Assembly (NCBI RefSeq): GCF_023558375.1
Contig: NZ_CP083761.1
Coordinates: forward strand, 4,171,001-4,235,000
DNA from: Chroococcidiopsis sp. CCMEE 29
GTDB taxonomy: Bacteria > Cyanobacteriota > Cyanobacteriia > Cyanobacteriales > Chroococcidiopsidaceae
Direction: 5' to 3'
DNA: 64,000 bases
The notes beneath the pieces were generated by a model. The model did no database searches. It saw only the letters and a list, made by a program, of their open reading frames with translations, and was not told the DNA's origin. The translations under genes and the position numbers were made by a program. Positions within the stretch are counted from its first letter, which is position 1; every line of letters starts with the position of its first letter. Shown piece by piece: positions 9,620 through 18,897 of this stretch.

Positions 9620-10214
9620 AGCAACCCATAGCTTCTTGTATCGGACTAACGAAGCGAACTTATCACCATCAACTTATTGAATGCGTTTGCACTCATGCCA
9701 GCGTACCGTTTTCGGTTAAGCAGGCTACAAATGGCTCCAAAATCTAAAATCTAAAATTGGTAGCATCAACTCTGCCACTCGCTGGAAGAATGAATGCTGG
9801 CTAACCCCAATCTCGTATCACTGAATGGGGCAAAATCATTCAGGCGAAATGTTAATAATGCATTGATTTAATGTAAAAAATACATGTTTTGAGATCTTTT
9901 GTTAGTGAATATACAAATTAATCTCATTCTAGGTGAATAATTTAAAAATATAAGTTCAACAAGAACTAGCTGATACCAGTTTGTAGCCATATGCGTCAAA
10001 TATACAATCCACTGAGTCCTGAATGTTCGGTATTTCGGTTTCTGAGGCATACCAATAAAAGTAAAGCTGCTCGACGAGCCAAATCTTCACTTCTTATCCA
10101 CTGCAGCTTTAATACTCTTCAATTCCAAAAAGGCCAGTTGGTACATTTAGTGCATCTTCTCCAACTGGACAGAGGGTGATTTTTTTGAATTAGCCTAAGG
10201 TTTAACTACAACAA
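9620..10214. other. Intergenic region without a recognised gene
   Basis: I see no convincing gene in this 595-base AT-rich stretch; the two roughly 60-residue frames in it have no recognisable motif or ribosome-binding site. It contains a CCAAAATCTAAAATC heptamer-type repeat at about 9738-9760 and an inverted pair CCAGTTGG/CCAACTGG near 10134-10172 with a T-run shortly after, which could be a weak hairpin upstream of the DUF1816 gene. Confidence 0.5.
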
Positions 10215-10478
10215 ATGCATATGAGTAATAATAATTTGTTAGAAAAATTTTCAGAAATGGCCACTTCTTTTTTAGAGCAACTAAAATTAGCTTGGTGGTT
10301 AGAAGTTGTGACTGATAAGCCCCATTGTATTTACTATTTTGGACCTTTTGCCTATGCTGATGAAGCTCAAAAAGCTCAATCTGGTTACATTGAAGACCTA
10401 GAACAGGAACAAGCACAAGTAATTACTGTTAAGCTGAAGCGCCACCAGCCACAGGAGCTAACTACGTTTGACGATTAA
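10215..10478 (+). CDS. DUF1816 domain protein
   Basis: This 87-residue protein carries the cyanobacteria-specific DUF1816 domain, recognised by LAWWLEVVTDKPHCIYYFGP followed by AYADEAQKAQSGYIEDLEQE. The family is small, soluble and of unknown function. Two ATGs (10215 and 10221) are possible starts. Its last 17 bases overlap the end of the next gene, which is read in the opposite direction, so the two transcripts are complementary at their 3' ends. Confidence 0.88.
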   Translation: MHMSNNNLLEKFSEMATSFLEQLKLAWWLEVVTDKPHCIYYFGPFAYADEAQKAQSGYIEDLEQEQAQVITVKLKRHQPQELTTFDD

Positions 10479-10833
10479 TTCTTTGGGTGAATAACTGTTC
10501 TTCCAAGGCAGCAATACGATTGTATGCAACGGTTAATTGTGCCATTAACCGTTGAATTTGAAGTTCCGGCATTAACTCTTCACCAGCTTGACGCTGCCTG
10601 TCTAGATAAGCGTCATCTGCCAAAACATCTTTGTGTGACATTACTGGTTTGAGGCTACTACGGACTTGAGCCTGGTTGTAACTAGTTTCCTCTAGAGGTT
10701 TGTTCATTTCTGTGGAAGTTAATTGGCACTCTGAAAAAGCATCAGATACTTTAACACTGAGCTGCTCAACCACTTGATACAGTGCATCTACTTGATTACT
10801 CAAACTTATGATTTGCTGTTGTAGTGATTCCAT
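10462..10833 (-). CDS. Coiled-coil protein of unknown function
   Basis: This 123-residue protein is predicted to be mostly helical: MESLQQQIISLSNQVDALYQ at the N terminus and LMAQLTVAYNRIAALEEQLF at the C terminus both show heptad hydrophobic spacing. I do not recognise a family. It overlaps the convergent DUF1816 gene by 17 bases, and neither gene can be shortened to remove this. Confidence 0.65.
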   Translation of the reverse strand: MESLQQQIISLSNQVDALYQVVEQLSVKVSDAFSECQLTSTEMNKPLEETSYNQAQVRSSLKPVMSHKDVLADDAYLDRQRQAGEELMPELQIQRLMAQLTVAYNRIAALEEQLFTQRINRQT

Positions 10834-11040
10834 TTACTCTTTAAATCTTTCTCTACTTAGTTCTTATTTTTGTTAGACAATAAGCGGGCAAAACTTGCTG
10901 TAATTTGAGTTATTTAGCTCCAAACAATTTATTTTTAAAGTGAGCTTTCAACATTGAGCTTTAGATTATTTATGGCTAAAAAATGTTTAAAACTACGTTA
11001 AAAATGTGGAACGGGTAGCTTTCACTAAATACTACCCTTA
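10834..11040. other. AT-rich intergenic region
   Basis: No gene seen. The stretch lies upstream of the minus-strand coiled-coil gene, so it should hold that gene's promoter; I cannot point to a specific box. Confidence 0.4.
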
Positions 11041-11071
11041 GAAATAAAACCTCGGTTGCACACACCGAGGG
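11041..11071 (-). terminator. Rho-independent terminator of psb34
   Basis: On the minus strand, about 75 bases after the psb34 stop, CCTCGG (11070-11065) and CCGAGG (11055-11050) form a six-pair stem around a nine-base loop and are followed by TTTTATTTC. This is a textbook intrinsic terminator in the right orientation. Confidence 0.8.
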
Positions 11072-11143
11072 TAAGGTCTAGAGGGGAGAAAATCCTTTGC
11101 TCAGATTTTGTTTGCAGTTGTCATCATTCAATTTTTAAAAGCC

Positions 11144-11314
11144 TTAGCTAACAGCAAATGCAGTCATCAGCGCCAAACTAACAAACAACAGAGCTACTGC
11201 ACTTTGAAGAAGATAACGCTGCTGCTGTTGAGGGGAGGGATATTCGGCTAGATACAAGGCAGGCTCTTTAGCATAGTTGTTCAAGCGACCTTGTTCGTCA
11301 GTAGTTGTGTACAT
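11144..11314 (-). CDS. psb34: Photosystem II assembly protein Psb34 (ssl1498 family)
   Basis: This 56-residue single-helix protein belongs to the ssl1498/Psb34 family, small light-harvesting-like proteins that bind photosystem II assembly intermediates at CP47. It starts MYTTTDEQGRLNNYAKEP, followed by the conserved YPSPQQQQRYLLQ segment, and ends in one hydrophobic helix LLFVSLALMTAFAVS. The start ATG (11314-11312) is preceded by GGAAGA, and a good terminator follows the stop. The match of the N-terminal MYTTT...LNNYAKEP block and the YPSPxQQ block to the family is what decides the call. Confidence 0.9.
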   Translation of the reverse strand: MYTTTDEQGRLNNYAKEPALYLAEYPSPQQQQRYLLQSAVALLFVSLALMTAFAVS

Positions 11315-11548
11315 TCTTCCATCTTTGTAACTTTATGTAAATAAAAGTAACAAATATTTTACATACTTGCAACATCTTTGGCAGTTTGCGCTATATATTC
11401 TGCTTTGACTACCGATAGGCTAGGCTAATCATTGGTGCACCGTTTCGCCATTGCGATCGCCGCAATCGTAAATGCAGGATTTGTAGTAGGCAGTATGCCG
11501 CCTGCAATTTAGCTGCCAACCCTTAAACACAAGTAGTGAGGAGCAATC

Positions 11549-11755
11549 ATGAGTCAAAACCTGTGGCAAGAGCAGATTGAGCAACTGCTGGAAGCAATTT
11601 TTCAGCGGGATGAGCAAATAACCAAAGCGCTAGCTACCTGCGCTCAGCCTTTTAGACCCCCAATAGAAATAGCAGCCCTGCAACTCCAAAGTGACTGTGA
11701 TAGTGCTGCCTGCTCCTGGTTGAGGCAACTAGGGTTTACGCTGCCAAAAGAGTAA
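11549..11755 (+). CDS. Small hypothetical protein
   Basis: This 68-residue acidic protein starts MSQNLWQEQIEQLLEAIFQR and is probably helical. A clear GTGAGGAG box sits 8 to 10 bases before the ATG, and codon use fits the genome, so I believe it is a real gene. I recognise no domain. It lies alone between the divergent psb34 gene and the convergent propeller gene. Confidence 0.6.
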   Translation: MSQNLWQEQIEQLLEAIFQRDEQITKALATCAQPFRPPIEIAALQLQSDCDSAACSWLRQLGFTLPKE

Positions 11756-11827
11756 TCAAGCTCAAGTACAGTAGATAATTACTGAGCCTAATACCATTGA
11801 GGGCACTCAAAGCTAAGTGACAGTGCA

Positions 11828-12787
11828 TCAAGCGATGCTCAAGCAGTGGATTGGGGCAAGCCCTGATGCGATCTGCTCCCACCTCAAGCCAGCATCATCT
11901 GACACAAATATCTGACCATCGCTCGTTCCGAAAGCAGCCCTATCCTTTGATGTAGCAAGGCTTCCCGTGTTGATATTGTCTGAAAACCACTTAGGTAAAC
12001 CTTGCTCGCACTTCTGGAATGTACCCGGGTGGTTGAGTGAGCGCCGGTAGAGCGCTGCCTTAGCACCAGACGGACCGACGGAGGTGCTCATTAATACTAT
12101 TTCGCCGCAAACTGCTACAGCTCGAGAGTAGGTGGCATGTAGGTTGAACCGATCCAAGCTCCATGAATCTCCTCTATCCATACTGGTTGCTAATCCCTGA
12201 GCTGTAGCAGCCAGCACAAGACCAGGGTGATTAGGAGCAGTCTGCACTTGATGAACATCTAAGTGAAGATCGATGGTTGGCTGCCACGATTGACCTTGAT
12301 CGTTAGAACGTATAATTCCACCTACGTGCACATTCACGTAAAGCTCCTCCGAGTAACCCATGGCAATGGAGCGAACAGCTGGAGGACCACCCCAGGGCGT
12401 ATACCACTCATCTCGTCCCTCAGCTAAGTCGAAGCTGTCGATCGCCTCAATGCTCTTGTCAGCGACCCGCAGCAGATGAGCATTAGATGTTCCAACAAGC
12501 GCTTTTCCGTCGATTGGCAGAATGCAGTTCAGCTGCAGATCCTTAACATCTGAGGCTACCACTTGCCAGTTGCCATCAGAGCTACGCTGCCACACTGAGT
12601 TATGGTTGACCACTGCCCACAAGCCATGGGGGCTAGGAGCAATAGCAGTGATCCGGTGACCTTCGAGCTCCACTCGCTGCTTAGAGTTAAATAACCATAA
12701 GCCCTCGGAAGTCCCTGCTATTACCAAAGGTTCATGACTCGCATCAATCCCAACTGGCTCCATTTTTTTTTGAACAACTCTAGTCAT
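11828..12787 (-). CDS. BNR/sialidase-like beta-propeller protein
   Basis: This 319-residue protein is a predicted beta-propeller built from BNR/Asp-box-like repeats. Asp boxes of the S-x-D-x-G-x-x-W type are visible: SNDQGQSWQP, SMDRGDSWSL and SDDAGLRWEQ, each preceded by a hydrophobic strand. There is no signal peptide, so it is probably cytosolic and not a sialidase; proteins of this kind are usually binding scaffolds. It is the third gene of a minus-strand run after the STAND protein and the TPR protein, with about 130 bases before it. A role as a partner of those scaffolds is inference only. Confidence 0.72.
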   Translation of the reverse strand: MTRVVQKKMEPVGIDASHEPLVIAGTSEGLWLFNSKQRVELEGHRITAIAPSPHGLWAVVNHNSVWQRSSDGNWQVVASDVKDLQLNCILPIDGKALVGTSNAHLLRVADKSIEAIDSFDLAEGRDEWYTPWGGPPAVRSIAMGYSEELYVNVHVGGIIRSNDQGQSWQPTIDLHLDVHQVQTAPNHPGLVLAATAQGLATSMDRGDSWSLDRFNLHATYSRAVAVCGEIVLMSTSVGPSGAKAALYRRSLNHPGTFQKCEQGLPKWFSDNINTGSLATSKDRAAFGTSDGQIFVSDDAGLRWEQIASGLAPIHCLSIA

Positions 12788-12920
12788 ATTTGAGTCTCTT
12801 CAGCTTTTTAAAGATTTTTGTTTATAAAGTAAAGCTTAACAGGACACAATTGACTTTGTAAAGACATTTCTTTAATTTGTAATGATGACCGCGACCTCCC
12901 ACCTGGAAATAGAACCGATT

Positions 12921-14822
12921 TTATGGGATTGATCGCTGGTATTTTTCTAGCAGTTGAGGAATGTAGTCATATCCATCCACACCAATAAAAACAAGGAGTT
13001 GCGATCGCTGCTGCTCCACAACTTTTTGGAAAGAGTCACCCATTTGACCCCGCAAAACAGTGAGTAATCCTGCTGCCTGACGCCATTCAGGAGCAGTGAT
13101 TTGCTCTAGCATATACATAGCTAAGCAGCCGGTGTAAATTGCTTTCTCTAACTGTTGCAGGTGATAGTAAGCTTCAGCCAAGTTAGCTAGGTTGAGTCCC
13201 TGGAGATAGAGATCGCCAGAAGTTAGGGCGGCTTGTAAGCCAGATTCTAAATACTTAATCGCAGCTTGGGGTTGAGACAATACCAAATGAGCTGTACCGA
13301 GACTGCTAAAACACAGAGCTTGACTTTGGCGATCGCCTAATTGCTCGGACAACTGCAGCCCTTGTTGCAGATAGTGGATGGCTGTCTCATAAGTTTCTGG
13401 TTCTAGCCGTTCTAACTGTTGGGCAAAAAACACCTCACTATAGCCCAAATTGGAGAGTGCATTGGCTTGTCCTAATTGCTCTCCAGTCTGACGACTTAGA
13501 AGTAATGCTCGTTGGCTATAGTTAATCGCTTCCTGATACAGTTTTTTAGCTACGCAGGTTCGGCTGAGATGGTTGAGATTAGCAATTTCACATGGCACGT
13601 CGCCAGCAGTGCGGGAAATCTCCAGCGCTTGCTCGTGAAACTCTGCTGCTCGATCGTAATACCCCAAAGCACGTTGCGAATGACCTAAAAGAGTTAAAAT
13701 TCGCGCTTTTTCTTGGGTTCCTTCAACTTGCCGTAGAGGTGCATCCAGATAATTAAGAGCAGAGTGCAGATAGCCACCACTAAACGAGGCAAAAACTCCA
13801 GCGTAGAGAGGAAAATATTGCCGCTGAGCAAAGCTTCGTAGAATCTGTAGTGTCATCTGAAAACAGCTATTTGCTAAGTGTTCCCGGTGATTGATATTCA
13901 AGCTGACAGCTTGACTACAGCCACTGGCCAAGCCACACCAAATCTGGGCAAAACTCAGAAAAATGGAAATGCACAGTTTTGACCCCAATTTGGGGTCGTA
14001 AACTCGTTGTTCAGACCACGCCACTAGTCCTCGCTGCAAGCACTGCATAATTACAGCTAGCTCAGCCCACTCGCTAAGGTTAAAGTTTGGCTGTCTGGCT
14101 GCCCATTCGATTACGGATTGCTCCAAAGCGATCGTGTGGAATAAAGCTTGTGGCAAGGGGCTATTCACCTGTTTAGCCCACACCCCCCAGGGACCACGCT
14201 GTCCGGGCAATCTAGCAAATCCCAATGATTCTTGAGCTGAATCATAGAGCCAGCTTACCAAGTGAGGTGATAGCCGTTGCCAGGATTCTAAGCCGCGAGT
14301 AATGCCGATAGCCAGTTGCTGCACTTCCTGCTCAAAGTCAGGATTGTTGCTTGATTGCACTTGTAGCAGTGATGAAGCCAACTGCTGGATCTGGTCTAAG
14401 GTTAGGGCTTGCTTTTGGTTAGGGTCTATTACCTGCAACAATGCAGAGAGATGATCGGATTGAGCTGTGGTAATCTGTTGCACCGCTGCCGCGATCGCAG
14501 CTAAGGCTTGGTTTTGTGTCTGAACCCGTTCCCATTCACTGCGGATTGTCTTTAGCGCCCTCTGGCTACGCGTTGCTTTGGCTTGCTTGAGTTCATCTGT
14601 TTGAGTATCTAACTGATACTGAATTGCGCTTTCTTGCTCGTCTAGGCAACGCTCAAAAACTTCTCCTGTGCCAGAACTAACTTGTTGTACTAGCATTTGA
14701 TAAACTTGCTCTTTGGAGCGGATCTGCCCTTTCAAGGTGGTTTGAACAATTTGGTCAATTAGTGCTAAGTAGCGAGCATATAGTGTTTCACTGGAAGAAT
14801 TGCGTTCTGGAGATTCAGACAT
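12921..14822 (-). CDS. Tetratricopeptide repeat protein
   Basis: This 633-residue soluble protein has a helical N-terminal half with no domain I recognise and TPR repeats in about residues 360-590. Units such as GHSQRALGYYDRAAEFHEQA, ANALSNLGYSEVF and ALCFSSLGTAHLVLSQPQAA have the usual A/G/Y/A-F-P spacing, in the form seen in cyanobacterial TPR_12 scaffold proteins. No enzymatic domain such as CHAT or a kinase was found at either end. It starts about 180 bases downstream of the large NB-ARC/WD40 gene on the same strand. Partner and function are unknown. Confidence 0.8.
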   Translation of the reverse strand: MSESPERNSSSETLYARYLALIDQIVQTTLKGQIRSKEQVYQMLVQQVSSGTGEVFERCLDEQESAIQYQLDTQTDELKQAKATRSQRALKTIRSEWERVQTQNQALAAIAAAVQQITTAQSDHLSALLQVIDPNQKQALTLDQIQQLASSLLQVQSSNNPDFEQEVQQLAIGITRGLESWQRLSPHLVSWLYDSAQESLGFARLPGQRGPWGVWAKQVNSPLPQALFHTIALEQSVIEWAARQPNFNLSEWAELAVIMQCLQRGLVAWSEQRVYDPKLGSKLCISIFLSFAQIWCGLASGCSQAVSLNINHREHLANSCFQMTLQILRSFAQRQYFPLYAGVFASFSGGYLHSALNYLDAPLRQVEGTQEKARILTLLGHSQRALGYYDRAAEFHEQALEISRTAGDVPCEIANLNHLSRTCVAKKLYQEAINYSQRALLLSRQTGEQLGQANALSNLGYSEVFFAQQLERLEPETYETAIHYLQQGLQLSEQLGDRQSQALCFSSLGTAHLVLSQPQAAIKYLESGLQAALTSGDLYLQGLNLANLAEAYYHLQQLEKAIYTGCLAMYMLEQITAPEWRQAAGLLTVLRGQMGDSFQKVVEQQRSQLLVFIGVDGYDYIPQLLEKYQRSIP

Positions 14823-14999
14823 AATTGGTGAAATATTCCTGTGAGAGAGCCTGAATTGGCTTAGAATAACTAGAAAGGATTGAGCTTAAAAGGGTTAGGG
14901 ACAGGCTACAGGACGAATTACTTCTACTTTACTACTTGCAGCTAAAGCGTAGCCCTTGCCGCGAATTGATATCGGCAATCAGCAAAAACATCAAGAACC

Positions 15000-17900
15000 T
15001 TAATTTGAGTCAGAAACTCGCTTATTTGTAAGCCGAAGTAATTTTCTTTCTGAGCCGCAACTGATAGGGATAATTTTGTTATCTACGGAACTTTTGAATT
15101 CTACTGCCCCTAGAGCTTTCAGAGTAGTTTTTTGAGCTACTGTTAAACTCGTAGCACCAGTGATATTCATCCCCTCATAGGGTCTTTCAATTCTTAAAGT
15201 TTTTAGGCACTCACCCGTTAGAATATCCCAAATCTTGATCGTTCCATCCTGACTACTACTAGCTAGAGTATTGCCTTCAGGACTGAAAGCCACTGACCAG
15301 ATCCAACCCGTATGTCCCTGCAAAGTCTTTAAAGCTTGACCAGTCTTCACATCCCATAGCTTTATTGTTTGGTCATGACTACCACTAGCTAGAGTATTAC
15401 CTTCAGGACTGAAAGCAACAGACTGAATCCAGTCGCTATGTCCCTGCAAATTTCTAATCCATTTACCAGTACTGATATTCCATAACTTGACTGTGCCATC
15501 ATCACTGCCACTAGCCAAAATCTTGCCTTCAGGACTAAAGGTAACTGAACTGACTGGTCTAGCGTGTCCCTCCAAAACTCTCAAAACTTCACCGGTACTG
15601 ACATCCCATAGTCTGACTGTTTGGTCGACACTGCCACTAGCGAGGATACTACCTTGAGGACTGAAGGTGACTGAGCGGATTATACTTGTATGTCCTTGTA
15701 AGGTTTTTAAAACTTGACCAGTGCCGATATCCCAAAGGCTAAGTGTTTGATCTGCACTACCACTAGCGAGGAGATTACCCTCAGGACTAAAGGCAACTGA
15801 CCAAACCCAACCTGTATGTCCTTGCAACGTTCTTAAAGCTTGACCAGTGGTAATATCCCATAGCCTGACTGTTTGGTCATCACTCCCACTAGCCAAAATC
15901 TGACCATCTGGACTAAAAGCAACTGACCATACTCCATTACTATGACCGCGAAAGGTTTTTAAGGCTTGACCAGTGGTAATATCCCATAGCCTGACTGTTT
16001 GGTCATCACTGACACTGGCAAGTATGTACTCACACTCTTGCTGATAGGTTTGCCGCACAGGACAGAAAGCAACTGACCAGATTCCATTACTTCTCCCAAG
16101 CCAAGTTCTGATACACTGACCACTACTGATATCCCATAACTTAACGGTTTGATCTGCACTGCCACTAACAAGGGTTCGACCATCAGCAGCAAAGGCAATT
16201 GACCAGATCCAACTTGTATGTCCCTGCAAGGTTTTCAAGGTTTGACCCGTGTTAATATCCCATAGTTTTATCGTTTGGTCATGACTGCCACTGGCAAGTG
16301 TATTACCCTGAGGACTGAAAGTAAGTGACCATACTCCATCCTTATGTCCCTGCAAGGTACTTAGAAATTTTCCAGTACTAACATCCCACAACGTTACTAA
16401 TTGGTCTTCACCACCAGTAGCAAGAATTTGACCATCTGGGCTAAACGTGACCGATCTTACTCCATTGTCATGTGCTTGCAAAGTTCGCAATGCTTGACCG
16501 GTGCTAACATCCCATAACATCACAGTCTGGTCATCACTACCACTGGCTAGGATTTTACCCTCAGGACTAAAGGCAACCGTTCTGACTCGATGCGTGTGTA
16601 CCTGTAAGGTTCTCAGGCACTGTCCAGTACTAGTGTCCCACAACCTAACCGTACAGTCGTCACTGCTACTAGCGATGGTTGTACCTTGAGGACTAAAGGC
16701 AACGGCTCTGACTCGATTTGTGTGTGCTCGCAAGGTTTTCAAGCATTGACCAGTTCCAACGTTCCACAACCTGACAGCATAGTCACTACTACCGCTGACA
16801 AGTGTACTACCGTCTGGACTAAATGCAATTGAGCGAATCCATCCAGTGTGTCCTTTACAAGTAACAAGCTGTTTTCCATCCTCTACTTGCCACAAGTGAA
16901 TCTCACCATTAGCATCACCAGTAGCCAAAAGCTTGCCATCTTGACTTAAGGCAACTGATAAAACACCACCCAGCGTTTCAGCAAAAACAGATTTAGCTAA
17001 ATCTGCATGAGCAAAATTTACATTGTGCAAGCTTACACTTTGTAGATTAGCTTGCCAAACGCTGAGGTCAGAAAAATCATAGCCGCTTATGTCAGTTTCC
17101 ATCTGACAAAGTAGATTCAGGATATTTCCTGCTGCGTATCCGGGTTGGCGTGGCGATCGCTCTCTCAATATCAATAAAATTTGAATTAGCTGAGCTTCAA
17201 TGTTACTTGTGCTATTAAAAACAGTGTTTAACTCATCGATAATAGACTTGAGAATAAGCTGAGCTTGAGTCTCTCGCACGTAGTCTTTTGCCTGTGCCTT
17301 AAGTAAAGCGTAACTGTTGAACAGCTCTATTTTCTGAGTTGCTATCTGATCGCAAACTTGCTTTATTAGTCGCTCAGTGACATACTCCATCACTACAGGT
17401 TGGAGCGTGAACATGGCTGAACTTTTCTCAATTAGCGATCGCCTACTCAGCGATTCTAGAGCCTCCAGTAATCTTGACTTCGCCACTGGCGTTACAAAAT
17501 CATCTTGCAGTTCTGCAATTAAAGTCGGCTCTCGATTAATTGCTAACCAGTATAAAATCTGCTCTTCTAAAGTTGACAAACGATTAAATTGCTGCTGTAA
17601 AAGCTGATGAATTCCATTAAATACGGTTGTTCCTTGGTCTATAAAATTAGAAATATTGCCATCAAATAACTCTTTAATTGATGTTGCAACTATTTTTAAA
17701 GCAAGAGGATTACCTCTATAGTAATCAATTAACTTTTCAAGTTTGTCTACTGTACCCGATACACCTTTGGATTTGAGAATTTCTTGTCCTTCTAATTGTG
17801 GCAAGCCAGTTAGCTGTAACGCACGGACAGGCAAGGTTTCTCCCTCTAGGATTGCTATTTCTTCCGGCTTCTCTCGGCTGGTTATGACTAAGCAGCTTTG

Positions 17901-18671
17901 ATGTGGGATTTCTCCTATTCGTCTTAGTAATTCGCCGTAACCTTCATATCCCTGGCGATAGTGTCCTACACGTTCACCGCTTTGCAGAATTGCTTCTAGA
18001 TTATCCAAGACTAATAGACAGCGATGATTCTGTAAATACTTAATTAGCAGCAATATTCTCTCATCTAAACTTTTTGGTAAAGTTGTTGCAGTTACTTGTT
18101 CGTTCGAGAGAAATTGAATCAGTTGGGCGATCAGATAATTAATGGGTGGAGCATGACGCAGCGATCGCCAGGTAATATAATCAAATTTATCTTTAATTTG
18201 GTGGGCAAGTTTCACAGATAGGGCAGTTTTCCCAATTCCTCCCATTCCCAACAATGCTATCAATCGACAATTATCCTGAAGAATCCATTGCTCTAATAGA
18301 GCTAGTTCTGTTGTACGTCCGTAAAAGCTAGAAACATCAACCGCCTCGCTTAAATCTTGGCGGATATAAAAGCTTGATTCTTCTAAATGTTTAGAATTAG
18401 ATGCTTGCTGTGAAAAATCACTTGCTGCTAGTTCTAGGTTGAAAGCTTTAAAAAATAGCTCAAGTGTACGTTTGTCAACTCCTATTTTACAGTTCGTTAC
18501 TTTGGCAACTGTATCAGGATCTAAACCAGTGCGATCGCTTAATTCTTCCAAAGTGTAGCGATCGCCAAAATTTTCCTGCATCTCCGACTCACGTTTGGAG
18601 TGCTGTAGTTTCTCCCATCCTTGCTGAGTCAGAATAACACCGCGCTTGCGTCTTGGTTTGGGTGAGCTCAT
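15000..18671 (-). CDS. STAND NTPase: HTH / NB-ARC / pentapeptide-like / 14 WD40 repeats
   Basis: This 1223-residue protein has an N-terminal helix-turn-helix-like domain (about 1-85: RRKRGVILTQQGWEKLQ, then YTLEELSDRTGLDPDTVAKV) and an NB-ARC NTPase. The P-loop is GMGGIGKT (near residue 145), Walker B LLVLDN, sensor region VITSREKP and GNPLALKI. A winged-helix part and a short pentapeptide-like linker (YDFSDLSVWQANLQS) follow. From about residue 565 to 1160 I count 14 WD40 repeats of 42 residues, most ending LWD, enough for two seven-bladed propellers; repeat 8 has an extra stretch with VRQTYQQECEY. Such STAND proteins are inducible switches, with the WD40 region as sensor. No TIR, CHAT or caspase effector is present. 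Several repeats are nearly identical at DNA level, a sign of recent repeat turnover. Confidence 0.93.
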   Translation of the reverse strand: MSSPKPRRKRGVILTQQGWEKLQHSKRESEMQENFGDRYTLEELSDRTGLDPDTVAKVTNCKIGVDKRTLELFFKAFNLELAASDFSQQASNSKHLEESSFYIRQDLSEAVDVSSFYGRTTELALLEQWILQDNCRLIALLGMGGIGKTALSVKLAHQIKDKFDYITWRSLRHAPPINYLIAQLIQFLSNEQVTATTLPKSLDERILLLIKYLQNHRCLLVLDNLEAILQSGERVGHYRQGYEGYGELLRRIGEIPHQSCLVITSREKPEEIAILEGETLPVRALQLTGLPQLEGQEILKSKGVSGTVDKLEKLIDYYRGNPLALKIVATSIKELFDGNISNFIDQGTTVFNGIHQLLQQQFNRLSTLEEQILYWLAINREPTLIAELQDDFVTPVAKSRLLEALESLSRRSLIEKSSAMFTLQPVVMEYVTERLIKQVCDQIATQKIELFNSYALLKAQAKDYVRETQAQLILKSIIDELNTVFNSTSNIEAQLIQILLILRERSPRQPGYAAGNILNLLCQMETDISGYDFSDLSVWQANLQSVSLHNVNFAHADLAKSVFAETLGGVLSVALSQDGKLLATGDANGEIHLWQVEDGKQLVTCKGHTGWIRSIAFSPDGSTLVSGSSDYAVRLWNVGTGQCLKTLRAHTNRVRAVAFSPQGTTIASSSDDCTVRLWDTSTGQCLRTLQVHTHRVRTVAFSPEGKILASGSDDQTVMLWDVSTGQALRTLQAHDNGVRSVTFSPDGQILATGGEDQLVTLWDVSTGKFLSTLQGHKDGVWSLTFSPQGNTLASGSHDQTIKLWDINTGQTLKTLQGHTSWIWSIAFAADGRTLVSGSADQTVKLWDISSGQCIRTWLGRSNGIWSVAFCPVRQTYQQECEYILASVSDDQTVRLWDITTGQALKTFRGHSNGVWSVAFSPDGQILASGSDDQTVRLWDITTGQALRTLQGHTGWVWSVAFSPEGNLLASGSADQTLSLWDIGTGQVLKTLQGHTSIIRSVTFSPQGSILASGSVDQTVRLWDVSTGEVLRVLEGHARPVSSVTFSPEGKILASGSDDGTVKLWNISTGKWIRNLQGHSDWIQSVAFSPEGNTLASGSHDQTIKLWDVKTGQALKTLQGHTGWIWSVAFSPEGNTLASSSQDGTIKIWDILTGECLKTLRIERPYEGMNITGATSLTVAQKTTLKALGAVEFKSSVDNKIIPISCGSERKLLRLTNKRVSDSN
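15195..16980 (-). repeat. DNA-level tandem WD40 repeat tract
   Basis: Fourteen units of about 126 bases, coding for the WD40 blades of the STAND protein, lie in tandem. Units 8 and 9 share long identical stretches (both carry DDQTVRLWDITTGQAL), and units 6 and 13 share GNTLASGSHDQTIKLWD, so exchange or gain and loss of units is likely. Confidence 0.85.
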
Positions 18672-18897
18672 CGCTGTGCGTTAATTGGATGAGAAATTAT
18701 ATCAATTTTTTTCTAATTTCAACCATCTAGGGTAATAAATTTTCTTGAGTTTAAGCAAACTAGCTGATTATGGCAGTCTGATCCAGCAGTAACAAAAATA
18801 CTTAAGTTCGGTTGCTAACATCCTCATCTTCGGTGGTTAACTCCGGCTCAAACAGGCAAACTGAGTGTTATTGCCCTTAAATGCAGAACAGTTAATC

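Noticed and set aside
9868-10179. Two short overlapping frames of about 60 residues between the methyltransferase and DUF1816 genes
   Set aside because: Opposite-strand frames with no ribosome-binding site, no motif and base composition like spacer DNA.
15195-16980. Regular tandem DNA repeats that could suggest a CRISPR array
   Set aside because: The period is about 126 bases, the repeats are coding throughout and translate as WD40 blades; there is no short identical repeat with unique spacers and no cas gene.
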